DNA of 38,316 bases, from NCBI GenBank assembly GCA_904419955.1, contig CAJFTO010000040.1, positions 24,538 to 62,853 on the forward strand, given 5' to 3'. The number at the start of each line of letters is the position of its first letter. Within the stretch, counting starts at the first letter, position 1. Under the pieces are notes generated by a model. The model worked only from the letters and a program-made list of their open reading frames with translations, was not told the DNA's origin and did no database searches. Shown here one piece after another: positions 16,262 to 24,344 of the stretch. A program made the translations under genes and the position numbers. Source of the DNA: Candidatus Roslinia caecavium. Its GTDB lineage: Bacteria; Bacillota; Clostridia; Monoglobales; Monoglobaceae.

Positions 16262-16666
16262 CTATGTATTTTGCTCGTCGAGCTTTAACGATACGGACGA
16301 TATAGTTCTTAGGCTTTTTCCCGCGTCGATAAGCTTGTTATACTTTTTGCCGCACTTGCAGATAAACTTGATCTGAACGTCCGGAACGTTCTTGGCGAAT
16401 AGCTTGACGAGCTTGTTTCCGCAGGCGGGACAGTATATGTTATCCTTAAGTCTGACCGAATAATCCCATGAGCCTGTCAAATCGACCTCCCCGGACGCGG
16501 TATGTCCGCCGTATTCAACTCGGCAGTCGGTTCCGCAGCCGCATTTTATATTGAGCCTGAGCAGTTTGTATTTAGTATTATTCATGTATGCGATCTCAGA
16601 ATAACATAGGTCGCAGTAGATCGTCTTATTGTCTTTCTCTATTGAGGCGTTTGTTGGATGAAGCAT
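16262..16666 (-). CDS. Hypothetical cysteine-rich zinc-ribbon-like protein
   Basis: The 134-residue product carries four cysteine knuckles: YCDLCYS near residue 18, KCGCGTDC near 42-48, YCPACGNK near 79-86 and FICKCGKKYN near 101-110. They suggest two treble-clef or zinc-ribbon units with a beta-rich stretch between. There is no signal peptide or membrane segment. The ATG at 16666 has an AAGGAAAAG site. It lies 34 bases downstream of the reductase-like gene. I do not recognise a named family; nucleic-acid or protein binding is possible but not shown. Confidence 0.75.
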   Translation of the reverse strand: MLHPTNASIEKDNKTIYCDLCYSEIAYMNNTKYKLLRLNIKCGCGTDCRVEYGGHTASGEVDLTGSWDYSVRLKDNIYCPACGNKLVKLFAKNVPDVQIKFICKCGKKYNKLIDAGKSLRTISSVSLKLDEQNT

Positions 16667-16700
16667 ATTCTTTTCCTTTTGCCAAGCGAGCCGAAACCGA

Positions 16701-16901
16701 TTAGGCCTTTTCCTTATAGTACAGCAGACAGTGGCAATATCCGCTGAATTCGGGATCGGCTATCTGATCGCGGAATTCCTTACATATGCATTTTGTATCG
16801 TCCGTCCGCTCAACTCTGCACGGACAATACCCGCCCGTCTTTTTCAAACCCTCTTTGATCGATTTTACTATTTCTTCGTCTTCATTATATCTGATCTTCA
16901 T
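16701..16901 (-). CDS. Small ferredoxin-thioredoxin-reductase catalytic-chain-like protein
   Basis: The 66-residue product has three CxC motifs: CPC at 26-28, CIC at 38-40 and CHC at 56-58, with GGYCPCR and CKEFRDQI contexts. This is the order found in the catalytic chain of ferredoxin-thioredoxin reductase, where four cysteines hold a 4Fe-4S cluster next to a redox disulphide. Plant chains are about 110 residues, so this is a minimal form as found in anaerobic Firmicutes. The AAGGAGG site seven bases before ATG 16901 is excellent, and a GCGGC-GCA-GCCGC hairpin stands just upstream. No variable chain or thioredoxin is adjacent. Confidence 0.82.
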   Translation of the reverse strand: MKIRYNEDEEIVKSIKEGLKKTGGYCPCRVERTDDTKCICKEFRDQIADPEFSGYCHCLLYYKEKA

Positions 16902-17003
16902 ATACGCTCCTCCTTACTGTTGCGGCTGCGCCGCTGTTTATAGGCTTATTATAATATATTTTTTATAAATTAGCGCTTTGTATACCAAATACGACTATTA
17001 CGA

Positions 17004-17165
17004 CTATTTTTCCGTAAGCGCTTTAGTTATAATTTTTTCCGTTAGAGTATAATCGCGTCCGTAAGCTCTTGCGCTCGCCTCGAGCATATCGTCGCCGGAT
17101 ATTTCCATGAAATCGAGCGAATATCTCAAGTAATGCGCGAGACGTTCTATAAACCTCTTATTCAT
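17004..17165 (-). CDS. Small hypothetical protein coupled to the VbhA-like gene, 53 residues
   Basis: The ATG at 17165 lies inside the 3' end of the VbhA-like gene (8-base overlap, ATGAATAA), so it is probably translated by coupling; its own ribosome site (AAGGCG) is weak. The product begins MNKRFIERLAHYLRYSLDFME and ends IITKALTEK; it looks helical, with no cysteine or membrane segment. No family is recognised. It occupies the place where a Fic-domain toxin gene would be expected but has no HPFxxGNG motif and is far too short. Confidence 0.55.
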   Translation of the reverse strand: MNKRFIERLAHYLRYSLDFMEISGDDMLEASARAYGRDYTLTEKIITKALTEK

Positions 17166-17328
17166 ATCGCCTTTTTATGATGCTCCGCCAAATCTCGGAC
17201 CGTATCGTCAACCCTTTTTCGCCATCGATACAGTCTTTGACTCTCTGTTTGTCCGCGGCAGCCAGAGGCGTACCTTCCATCGCCGTTGTCGCGTTTACGT
17301 TGGCTATGATTCTATCCGTTTCGCTCAT
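17158..17328 (-). CDS. VbhA-like antitoxin (Fic inhibitor type)
   Basis: The 56-residue product begins MSETDRIIANVNATTAMEG. It matches the VbhA antitoxin pattern IANVNAS-x-AMEG followed by EEDK/ADKQR and a short helix. The Fic inhibitory motif (S/T)xxxE(G/N) is present as T14-TAM-E18-G19; in known systems its glutamate blocks ATP positioning in the Fic toxin. A GGGAG site lies about ten bases before ATG 17328. The gene heads a minus-strand cluster with a good promoter. No Fic gene is found in the window, so the partner is missing or unlinked. Confidence 0.7.
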   Translation of the reverse strand: MSETDRIIANVNATTAMEGTPLAAADKQRVKDCIDGEKGLTIRSEIWRSIIKRRYE

Positions 17329-17354
17329 ATTGATCACGCTCCCGCTTTAAATAT

Positions 17355-17383
17355 ATTATACCATATATTTTATGTAATATCAA
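17355..17383 (-). promoter_or_regulatory. Promoter of the small-gene cluster
   Basis: Minus strand: TTGATA (17378-17383), 17-base spacer, TATAAT (17355-17360). It lies 27 bases upstream of the VbhA-like ATG. Confidence 0.78.
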
Positions 17384-17490
17384 TCAAAATTTTAACCGCT
17401 TCCGAGAGCGTATATATCCGCGCGAGACGCGCGGCGTTTGGGATCGGCATCATTTTTTGTATATTTGCGCGGCTTGATCAAATAATAATG

Positions 17491-17520
17491 TTGACATATA
17501 AAGCGTTAAAATGGTATGCT
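17491..17520 (+). promoter_or_regulatory. Promoter of the amidohydrolase operon
   Basis: TTGACA (17491-17496), 18-base spacer, TATGCT (17515-17520). Transcription would start near 17527, downstream of the first in-frame ATG at 17516, which supports the start at 17552. Confidence 0.72.
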
Positions 17521-17551
17521 GAGATCTACTATATATTTAAAGAGGATGCGT

Positions 17552-19120
17552 ATGAGAAGATTATTTTATAACGGAACGATTATAACGATGGACGGCGGCG
17601 GGATCGCGGATTCGTTTTTGGTAGAGGGAGACGGGATACGCAAAGCGGGGCGCGCGGAGGATTTAGTAAGAAATTACCGTATAGACGGCTCAAACTGCGA
17701 CATAGTCGACCTAAACGGGAGGACGGTTTTGCCCGGACTTATCGACAGTCACGGACATTTCCTCGGCGTCGCCATGTCGCGGCTCTCCGCCGATATTTCC
17801 GACTGCTTGGACAACCGCGGGGTTTTAAATCGGATCGGTCGGTTTATTGACGACCGGGACGTTCGCCCGGGCGAGTGGGTTAAAGCCGAGGGCTATAACG
17901 CCTCAGGCGTTCGCTTAACGCGCGGGGAGCTTGACAAGTATTTTCCCGAATACAAAGTCGCGGTCGTCTATTCGTCGAGACACTCGGGGATATTGAATAC
18001 GAACGCGGTTGACGCGCTGAATGTTAATGATAAAAACGGCGACGGGTATTTCTGCGAGCGCGAGTTTATAGATCTGATAAAGCGGATCCCGGCGCCGGAT
18101 CTGGAGAAAATATACGCCGCGTGCGAGAGGGCGCAGGAGCTGTACGCGTCGTATGGAGTGACCACGATCCAGGAGGGAGCCATGAACGGCGGCGCGATCG
18201 AGATATATAAGCGTCTTCTTGAGAGGTCTTTGTTTTACTTAGACGTCGTGGGATATATCGATCTGAGCGGCGCGGACGTAAGCAAGACAGCGGATGCGGA
18301 GACGTTTTTCAGAAGCGCGGCGGACGGGGGATACGACCGACATTTTAGAGTCGGAGGCTATAAGATATTTCTCGACGGTTCGCCTCAGGACAAGACCGCC
18401 TGGATGAAAAGAGCGTACGAGTCCGACCCTGAAAATTACGGCGAGCGGGCTTTGTCGGATAAGGAGGTATACGATTCCATCCTATTCGCGGCGGAGAAGG
18501 AGGCTCAGATACTGGCGCACTGCAACGGAGACGCCGCCTGCGAGCAGTTTATACGCGCCGTGAGAAGGGCGTCGGATCGCGGCGTCGATACGTCGAAACT
18601 TAGACCGGTCATGATACACGCTCAGTTTTTGGATACCGGTATGATGAAAGAAGTGAAGCGTCTTAATATCATTCCGTCGTTTTTTGCGTCGCATATATAC
18701 CGCTTCGGCGATCTTCACGTAAAGAATCTGGGCGCTGAGAGAGCGTTTAGAATGTCTCCGCTAAGGTCGGCGCTCAGCGAAAACGTCAGGTTTACGCTGC
18801 ATCAGGATCCGCCGGTGGCGCCGCCGGATATGTTTGAAAGCGTTTTCTGCGCCGTGAACCGTATAAGCGAAAGCGGAGCCGTTTTGGGAAGCGACGAGGC
18901 GATAGACGTTATGAGCGCGCTCAGGGCGGTAACGGTCGACGCCGCGTATCAGTACGGCGAGGAAGACGTTAAAGGAAGTATTTCCGAAAATAAAAAAGCC
19001 GATTTTATTATAGTGGATAAAGATCCGCTCTCCATACCTAAACGCGATATAAAGAATATCAAGATCCTTGAGACCTTCAAAGACGGTGAGAGCGTATACA
19101 GAGCGGAGGAGAGTTTTTAG
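17552..19120 (+). CDS. YtcJ-like metal-dependent amidohydrolase
   Basis: Amidohydrolase-superfamily enzyme of the YtcJ (Amidohydro_3) group; natural substrates of the group are mostly unknown. Start ATG 17552 is six bases after AGAGG; the product is 522 residues. N-terminal beta sandwich (LFYNGTIITMDG), then the metal-binding DSHGHF near residue 69, the central GGYKIFLDGSPQDKTAWM, ILAHCNGDAA, MIHAQF and a C-terminal HQDPPVAPPDMF and ADFIIVDKDPL typical of the group. It is cytoplasmic: no signal peptide. The degenerate recombinase gene follows after 19 bases and shares its transcript. Confidence 0.88.
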   Translation: MRRLFYNGTIITMDGGGIADSFLVEGDGIRKAGRAEDLVRNYRIDGSNCDIVDLNGRTVLPGLIDSHGHFLGVAMSRLSADISDCLDNRGVLNRIGRFIDDRDVRPGEWVKAEGYNASGVRLTRGELDKYFPEYKVAVVYSSRHSGILNTNAVDALNVNDKNGDGYFCEREFIDLIKRIPAPDLEKIYAACERAQELYASYGVTTIQEGAMNGGAIEIYKRLLERSLFYLDVVGYIDLSGADVSKTADAETFFRSAADGGYDRHFRVGGYKIFLDGSPQDKTAWMKRAYESDPENYGERALSDKEVYDSILFAAEKEAQILAHCNGDAACEQFIRAVRRASDRGVDTSKLRPVMIHAQFLDTGMMKEVKRLNIIPSFFASHIYRFGDLHVKNLGAERAFRMSPLRSALSENVRFTLHQDPPVAPPDMFESVFCAVNRISESGAVLGSDEAIDVMSALRAVTVDAAYQYGEEDVKGSISENKKADFIIVDKDPLSIPKRDIKNIKILETFKDGESVYRAEESF

Positions 19121-19139
19121 CCGACGGGACGTGAAGTGA

Positions 19140-19880
19140 ATGAAGAATTTTAACCATTTGATCATCAGAGATTTCATAAATTATTTGGAGTTTAAGGGCG
19201 TCGGGCCCGACGAGTTAAGAACCGCGTACTTCATTTTGCGCGGCTACGACGACTATATAAGCGACAATAATTTTATGCTCGAACATATGAGTTACGATGA
19301 TATTTTAAGGTTCGCCGACGAATACGCGGGTCGAGCGGAGAACGCGAAGCCGTCCGCGTCGAATATTTTAAAACTTCTGCGCGAACTTAATTCGTATATC
19401 TCGGAGCTTACGTATTTTTATAAAGACCCGTTTTCGGCGGCGGACGCGGGATATGCGACCGCTTGCAAGGAGACCGGCGGAAAAAGGGATAAGAAACTTA
19501 CTCGCGCGTATCTCAGTTTGATCGTTTCAAGACTCGATCCGACCGACGCGGAGAAGCTCGAATGCGCGATCGCGATCCTTTTGATATCCGGAACAAACCT
19601 TACCGATCCTGAAATAGCGGATTTGCGGGTCTCGGACTTAAACGGGCATTACAGCGAAATATACGCTCGCGGCGAGAATGAGAGGACGGTCGTCATAAGC
19701 GAGACGCTGTCGAATTTGTTGAAAGCGTATGTCATGCGGCGTTCGCTTAAGCCGGACGATCGTATATTCAGTCTCGATCCGTCGAAAAGCCCGGCCGAGA
19801 GCGTGGACGAACTTTTGCGCCGCGCGGCCGGGGACGACGATCCGCCACTGACTGCGGATATAATACGCCGTTTGAAATAG
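19140..19880 (+). CDS. Degenerate, C-terminally truncated tyrosine-recombinase-like protein
   Basis: The 246-residue product has the two-part layout of a XerC/D-type recombinase: an N-terminal SAM-like core-binding region (FINYLEFKGV...LRELNSYISEL) and the start of a catalytic domain near residue 120. The first catalytic Arg is missing: AILLISGTNLTDPEIADL stands where TGLRxSEL is expected. The beta-hairpin region (ARGENERTVVIS) is kept, but the protein ends at PLTADIIRRLK, where HxLRH should begin, so the second Arg, the His residues and the Tyr are absent. The frame itself is intact with a start at 19140. It could be a DNA-binding accessory protein or a decaying gene. The terminator follows within ten bases. 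Confidence 0.65.
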   Translation: MKNFNHLIIRDFINYLEFKGVGPDELRTAYFILRGYDDYISDNNFMLEHMSYDDILRFADEYAGRAENAKPSASNILKLLRELNSYISELTYFYKDPFSAADAGYATACKETGGKRDKKLTRAYLSLIVSRLDPTDAEKLECAIAILLISGTNLTDPEIADLRVSDLNGHYSEIYARGENERTVVISETLSNLLKAYVMRRSLKPDDRIFSLDPSKSPAESVDELLRRAAGDDDPPLTADIIRRLK

Positions 19881-19888
19881 AGCTAAGG

Positions 19889-19913
19889 CGCGCCTGATAT
19901 ACGGCGCGTTTTT
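19889..19913 (+). terminator. Rho-independent terminator
   Basis: CGCGCC, 8-base loop, GGCGCG, then TTTTT. It closes the amidohydrolase/recombinase transcript and lies in the convergent gap with the methyltransferase gene. Confidence 0.82.
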
Positions 19914-19916
19914 AGA

Positions 19917-20723
19917 TTACTGTTTTTTTACGCCGATACGCATCCGGTAGCAAAAATAGACATCGAATTTTGCCGACCCGAAAATACTATGAATTTTTGC
20001 TTTAAACGCGTCCAGATCCTCGCAGATCAAATCTGGGTGTTTTTTTACAATTTCCTGCACTGAGCCCTGGCTGAGCAATATGTTTATAAATCTCTCGGCG
20101 TCGCAAGGTTCGGCGTTGGAGAAGACTATTTCGCGCGCGTACATGAAATAGCCGCTGTTTTTGATATTTTCAAGATGTTTGTTTTTATCGTATCTTACAA
20201 ACGAATTTTTGACGTCGCCGAGTTCTTTTTCAAGACGCTTTGCCTTAGAATAAAGCTTATCGTATTCCATTTCCGCTTCGGCGCCTGCGACCGGAGGCCA
20301 GTCGCAGTCTATGGTCGCAAATACGCCGCCGGGTTTTAATATCCGGTCTGCCTCCCGCAGGGTAGAGCTCGGTTCCATCCAGTGAAACGATTGAGAGCAT
20401 ACGACCGCGTCGGCGGTCTCGCCTTTCAGTCCGGTGTCGTGCGCGAAGGCTTTTATAAAGCGCAACCCATCGGTCTCGCGCGCTCTGGCTTTTTCTATCA
20501 TATCGTCGCTCGGTTCGATCCCGATCGCGTTTTTACAAAACTTAGTCCATACGAGGGACGAAAGCCCCGTTCCGCAGCCGAGATCGACCACCGTTTCGGG
20601 GCGCCTTTTCAGATACTTGATTATAATCTCGGCGGGATATTCGGGAACCCTCGGGCGGGCGCCGTCGTATATATCCGAAAATCCTTTGAATCTGTCCGCG
20701 TTTTTTTGTAAATCGTTGTTCAT
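19917..20723 (-). CDS. Class I SAM-dependent methyltransferase
   Basis: The 268-residue product has the Rossmann methyltransferase motifs: VVDLGCGTGLSS (motif I, near residues 40-51), the acidic GIEPSDDMIEKAR, DAVVCSQSFHWMEP and LREADRILKPGGVFA. The FHWMEP motif groups it with small-molecule methyltransferases of the YcgJ/trans-aconitate kind; the acceptor is unknown. ATG 20723 has AAGGAGG upstream, about 13 bases away. It is convergent with the recombinase-like gene and stands alone. Confidence 0.9.
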   Translation of the reverse strand: MNNDLQKNADRFKGFSDIYDGARPRVPEYPAEIIIKYLKRRPETVVDLGCGTGLSSLVWTKFCKNAIGIEPSDDMIEKARARETDGLRFIKAFAHDTGLKGETADAVVCSQSFHWMEPSSTLREADRILKPGGVFATIDCDWPPVAGAEAEMEYDKLYSKAKRLEKELGDVKNSFVRYDKNKHLENIKNSGYFMYAREIVFSNAEPCDAERFINILLSQGSVQEIVKKHPDLICEDLDAFKAKIHSIFGSAKFDVYFCYRMRIGVKKQ

Positions 20724-20926
20724 TGTTACAAAAGTTCCTCCTTAGCTGAATTGTTATAGAAGCTCCTTTTCAGCTATATTTATTATATGCTAATATAAGA
20801 TCTGGTGAAAGTCAAGTTTTTTAGGTTGGGGCTTCGGGAGAAAACGTATCGGACTTAAGACGAGCGGACGTATTTGTTAACAATACGGGCGCCGCCGGCA
20901 TAATATATTTGTAAGAGGTGATTTCT

Positions 20927-21213
20927 ATGAGTCCGGTTCTGGCTACGGTCGTTTCTGTTTTGGCTGTTTATGGACTGATGTTCGCGGAGAGACGAGGATC
21001 GTCCTGCACGTCAAGAACCGGCAGGATTCGATCGAGGGACTTATAAGGTCTTACGCATTGAGGTTTAAGCTCGGTATGTACAAAAGCGGCGCCGAGTTGA
21101 TCGTGGTAGACCACGGTTCTACAGACGAGACGCGTGAGATAATACTCAGGCTTTGTAAGTACTATAGATTTTTAAGGTATATGACCGCCGACGAATACGC
21201 CGCCTTGCCCTAA
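20927..21213 (+). pseudogene. Frameshifted membrane-anchored glycosyltransferase-2-like fragment
   Basis: A good start (GAGGTG site, ATG 20927) opens a frame for a membrane segment MSPVLATVVSVLAVYGLMF that stops after 39 residues at about 21046. From about 20981 the +2 frame runs to a stop at 21211-21213 and encodes RIVLHVKNRQDSIEGLIRS...ELIVVDHGSTDETREIILRL. The VDHGSTDETR motif is the nucleotide-sugar loop of family 2 glycosyltransferases, and short membrane-anchored proteins of this layout occur in Clostridia. Joining the frames between about 20975 and 20995 gives one plausible ~95-residue protein. A real frameshift, a sequencing error or programmed frameshifting are all possible. Confidence 0.65.
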
Positions 21214-21238
21214 TTAAACTTAAATTTTTCAGAATAAG

Positions 21239-21266
21239 CACGGATGGGAGAACCGTTCGTGTTTTT
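21239..21266 (+). terminator. Rho-independent terminator after the glycosyltransferase-like remnant
   Basis: CACGGATGG and CCGTTCGTG pair over nine positions (two wobbles) around GAGAA, then TTTTT. Confidence 0.8.
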
Positions 21267-21279
21267 GTGTTTGCAGAGC

Positions 21280-21308
21280 TTGTTTTTTGCGGGTATTTAA
21301 TATATAAT
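21280..21308 (+). promoter_or_regulatory. Promoter of recD2
   Basis: TTGTTT (21280-21285), 17-base spacer, TATAAT (21303-21308). Confidence 0.6.
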
Positions 21309-21357
21309 AAAATTTACGGATATATTTCAAAGAGGTTTTAGAAAGGGGGCGCGGAGC

Positions 21358-23556
21358 TTGATAAAGATATCGGGAGTGGTCGAGACGGTCATATTTTCAA
21401 ACCCGGAAAACGGGTATTCCGTCTGCGAGGTAGCCGTAGGCGACGAGCTTATCACGATGACGGGCATGCTTCCGGACGTCGCCGAGGGCGAGAAGATAAC
21501 CGCGTCGGGAGAATGGGTGACTCACGCGGAGTACGGCGACCAGTTCAGCGTGGAGTATTCGGAGCGCGTAATGCCCGCGACCGAAGAGGAGACCGAGAAA
21601 TTTTTAGCGTCCGGGCTCCTGCCGCATATAGGCAAGACGACGGCTAAGCGCATAGTCGAGGCGTTCGGAGCGGACGCGCTGGATATAATCGAAAACGAGC
21701 CGAACAGGCTGCTCGAGATCAAGGGCATGAGCCCTAAAAAGGTGGACGAGATACATATTAAATATGTCGACCAGATCGCGGTCAGAAACCTGGTGATATT
21801 CTTTCAGGAATACGGGATATCCCCGGCCGGAGCGGTTAAGGCGTATCAGATACTCGGCGCGGGAGCTAAGGAGCTTATAGAGAAAAACCCATATCTGCTG
21901 AGCGATCTCGTAGACGGGATCACGTTTGAAAAGACGGACAAGATGGCGCTGTCTATGGGTTTCGATAAAAAAGGATACCAGAGAATATCCGCCGGGATAA
22001 GCTGTCTGCTTGAGAAGAACGGATATCTAAACGGGCACGCGTATCTGCCTAAGCCGATCCTCATATCGCAGGCGGCGTCCTTCCTCGAGGTGGACAAGTC
22101 GGTGATCGAGGACAACATAGCCCAAATGCTCCTCGACGAGAAGATAACGCTCGAGAACTGCGGCGACTACGACGCGATATATTTAGCGCTCTTTTACGAC
22201 GCGGAGCAGGCGGTCGCGGAACGGCTAAAAAAGATGTCGTCGATCGTGTTCGACGTGGATTATCCCGCGCTTGAGAAGATGATCGAGAGCGTTGAGAGCG
22301 AGATAGACTTGGAGCTTGCTGATATGCAGATAAAAGCGATACATTCGGTATTTGAATCCCAAGCGCTTGTAATAACGGGCGGACCCGGTACGGGAAAGAC
22401 GACTATTATCAATTCTATCATAAGGATAATGGAACTCGATAAGAAAAGCGTTCTTTTGGCCGCGCCCACCGGCAGGGCGGCGAAGCGGATGAGCGAGGTG
22501 TGTTCGAGAGAGGCGAAGACCGTGCATCGCTTGCTTGAAGTAAAGCCGGGGATAGACGAGGTAGGAAGTTCGTTCGCCCGCAACGCGGATAATCCGCTCG
22601 ACTGCGACGTTTTGATAGTGGACGAGATGTCGATGGTGGATATATTGATGATGCGCTCAATCTTAGAGGCGCTTCCCGACAGGGCGAAACTTATAATGGT
22701 GGGAGACAGCGACCAGCTTCGTTCGGTCGGAGCCGGAAACGTGCTTCAGGATATCATAGAAAGCGGGACGGTGAACTGCATCAGGCTGACCGAGATATTC
22801 CGCCAGGCCAACGAGAGCATGATAGTTGTGAACGCGCATAGGATAAATCGCGGAGAGATGCCGCTTATCAACGATAAGGACAACGACTTCTTCTTTGTAT
22901 ACCGCGACGATCCGGCGTCGTTGTGTCAGACTATCGCCGATCTTTGTGTAAGACGGCTGCCCCGGTATTACGGATTTCACAGTATTTCCCAGATACAGGT
23001 CTTGACGCCTACGCGAAAGACCGAAGTCGGAACGGTATACTTAAACGAGATACTCCAACAGAGCCTAAACCCTCCGGCGCCCGATAAGCCGGAGTATACC
23101 GCGCGTTCGCGCACGTTTAGGCTCGGCGATAAGGTGATGCATATAAAAAACAATTATCATCTCGAATGGAGAAAGATAGACGGTTCCGAAAAAGGGCTCG
23201 GCGTTTTCAACGGCGACGTGGGCTACATAACCGAGATAAACAAGAGGGATAAGTATCTCGTCGCGACCTACGACGACAGGAATGTGAAATACGACTTTAT
23301 AGCGCTGGACGAGCTCGAGCTGGCTTATGCGATCACAGTGCACAAGAGCCAGGGCAGCGAGTTCGATGTGGTCGTCATGCCGATGTTTGAAGTGTCGAGG
23401 CTGTTGATGACGAGAAACTTATTCTATACCGCGGTAACGCGGGCGAAGTCGCTTGTCGTGCTCGTAGGTCAGGAGCGTGTAATGAAGGAGTATGTGGATA
23501 ACAATAATATAAGAAGACGTTTTTCGGGGCTAAAAGACAAACTTAGAATTGACTGA
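21358..23556 (+). CDS. recD2: ATP-dependent DNA helicase RecD2
   Basis: RecD2 is a 5'-3' superfamily 1B helicase found without RecBC in Firmicutes and involved in repair and replication-fork maintenance. The 732-residue product begins at TTG 21358 after a G-rich ribosome site and has the N-terminal OB-like region, helix-hairpin-helix LLPHIGKTTAKRI and LLEIKGMSPKKVDEI, Walker A TGGPGTGKTT near residue 340, DVLIVDEMSMVD (motif II), GDSDQLRSVGAG, and the C-terminal UvrD-like YAITVHKSQGSEFD and YTAVTRAK. Length is typical. It has its own promoter. Confidence 0.95.
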   Translation: MIKISGVVETVIFSNPENGYSVCEVAVGDELITMTGMLPDVAEGEKITASGEWVTHAEYGDQFSVEYSERVMPATEEETEKFLASGLLPHIGKTTAKRIVEAFGADALDIIENEPNRLLEIKGMSPKKVDEIHIKYVDQIAVRNLVIFFQEYGISPAGAVKAYQILGAGAKELIEKNPYLLSDLVDGITFEKTDKMALSMGFDKKGYQRISAGISCLLEKNGYLNGHAYLPKPILISQAASFLEVDKSVIEDNIAQMLLDEKITLENCGDYDAIYLALFYDAEQAVAERLKKMSSIVFDVDYPALEKMIESVESEIDLELADMQIKAIHSVFESQALVITGGPGTGKTTIINSIIRIMELDKKSVLLAAPTGRAAKRMSEVCSREAKTVHRLLEVKPGIDEVGSSFARNADNPLDCDVLIVDEMSMVDILMMRSILEALPDRAKLIMVGDSDQLRSVGAGNVLQDIIESGTVNCIRLTEIFRQANESMIVVNAHRINRGEMPLINDKDNDFFFVYRDDPASLCQTIADLCVRRLPRYYGFHSISQIQVLTPTRKTEVGTVYLNEILQQSLNPPAPDKPEYTARSRTFRLGDKVMHIKNNYHLEWRKIDGSEKGLGVFNGDVGYITEINKRDKYLVATYDDRNVKYDFIALDELELAYAITVHKSQGSEFDVVVMPMFEVSRLLMTRNLFYTAVTRAKSLVVLVGQERVMKEYVDNNNIRRRFSGLKDKLRID

Positions 23557-23577
23557 CCGTTATATAGATGATATAAT
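23549..23577 (+). promoter_or_regulatory. Promoter of recR
   Basis: TTGACT (23549-23554), 17-base spacer, TATAAT (23572-23577). The -35 overlaps the recD2 stop codon. Confidence 0.75.
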
Positions 23578-23630
23578 TCGACATAGATTTATTGAATAAG
23601 ATGATGAATATTCGTATAGGAGGAGATCGT

Positions 23631-24230
23631 TTGGAATATTTTGCAGCTCCGCTTCAGGAGCTTATAGAGGAGTTTGAAAAACTGCCGGGCATAGGCGCCA
23701 AGACGGCGCAAAGGCTTGCGTTTTACGTATTGAACGAGCCGAAGGAGAAGGCCGAGAAATTTGCGAACGCGATAGTCAGCGCGAAGAAAAATATATGCTA
23801 CTGCGAGATATGTCAGAATTTATCGACGGAAAAGGTCTGCGCTATCTGCAACAATCCCAACAGGGATCACAGCGTGATCTGCGTGACCGAGACGCCGAGG
23901 GACGTGCTCCAGATGGAGAGGACGAACGAATTCAGCGGCGTGTACCACGTCCTGCACGGAGCTATCTCTCCGATGGATAACATATCTCCCGACGACATTA
24001 AGATAAAAGAACTGATGAAGAGGATCGCGGACGGCGGCGTTAAAGAGGTGATAATGGCTACCAACCCGAATCTCGAGGGGGAGACCACGGCTATGTATAT
24101 CTCCAAGCTGATAAAGCCGTTCGGCGTGAAAGTCACAAGAATAGCCCACGGCGTTCCGGTCGGCGGAGAGCTGGAGTTCGCCGACGAGGTGACGCTTTCA
24201 AAGGCGCTTCAGTGGCGGGTCGAGATATAG
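23631..24230 (+). CDS. recR: Recombination mediator protein RecR
   Basis: RecR works with RecO (and RecF) to load RecA at gaps. The TTG at 23631, seven bases after AGGAGG, gives 199 residues, the family length, and starts [15 protein letters not shown]; the upstream ATG at 23592 lies within a few bases of the predicted transcription start. Visible are the Hh[19 protein letters not shown], the four-Cys zinc finger CEICQNL...CAICNN, the Toprim start [14 protein letters not shown] and the Walker-B-like [16 protein letters not shown]. The more common dnaX-yaaK neighbours are absent; here it follows recD2. Confidence 0.96.
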   Translation: MEYFAAPLQELIEEFEKLPGIGAKTAQRLAFYVLNEPKEKAEKFANAIVSAKKNICYCEICQNLSTEKVCAICNNPNRDHSVICVTETPRDVLQMERTNEFSGVYHVLHGAISPMDNISPDDIKIKELMKRIADGGVKEVIMATNPNLEGETTAMYISKLIKPFGVKVTRIAHGVPVGGELEFADEVTLSKALQWRVEI

Positions 24231-24344
24231 CGGTGCGAGGATCCCGCTATAAGGCGGCGGACTTTGCGCGGCGGGTCGCGTCTAAACTATTTGAGACGGA
24301 TCGATCTGCGGGATAAAAAATTTTATAATACATGGGAGGAAATT

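Noticed and set aside
16075-16305. Plus-strand 76-codon frame
   Set aside because: It is antisense to the 56-residue and zinc-ribbon genes, which have proper ribosome sites.
20500-20520. tRNA-like GGTTCGATCC sequence
   Set aside because: It is inside the methyltransferase gene and no cloverleaf can be formed around it; no tRNA gene was found in the window.
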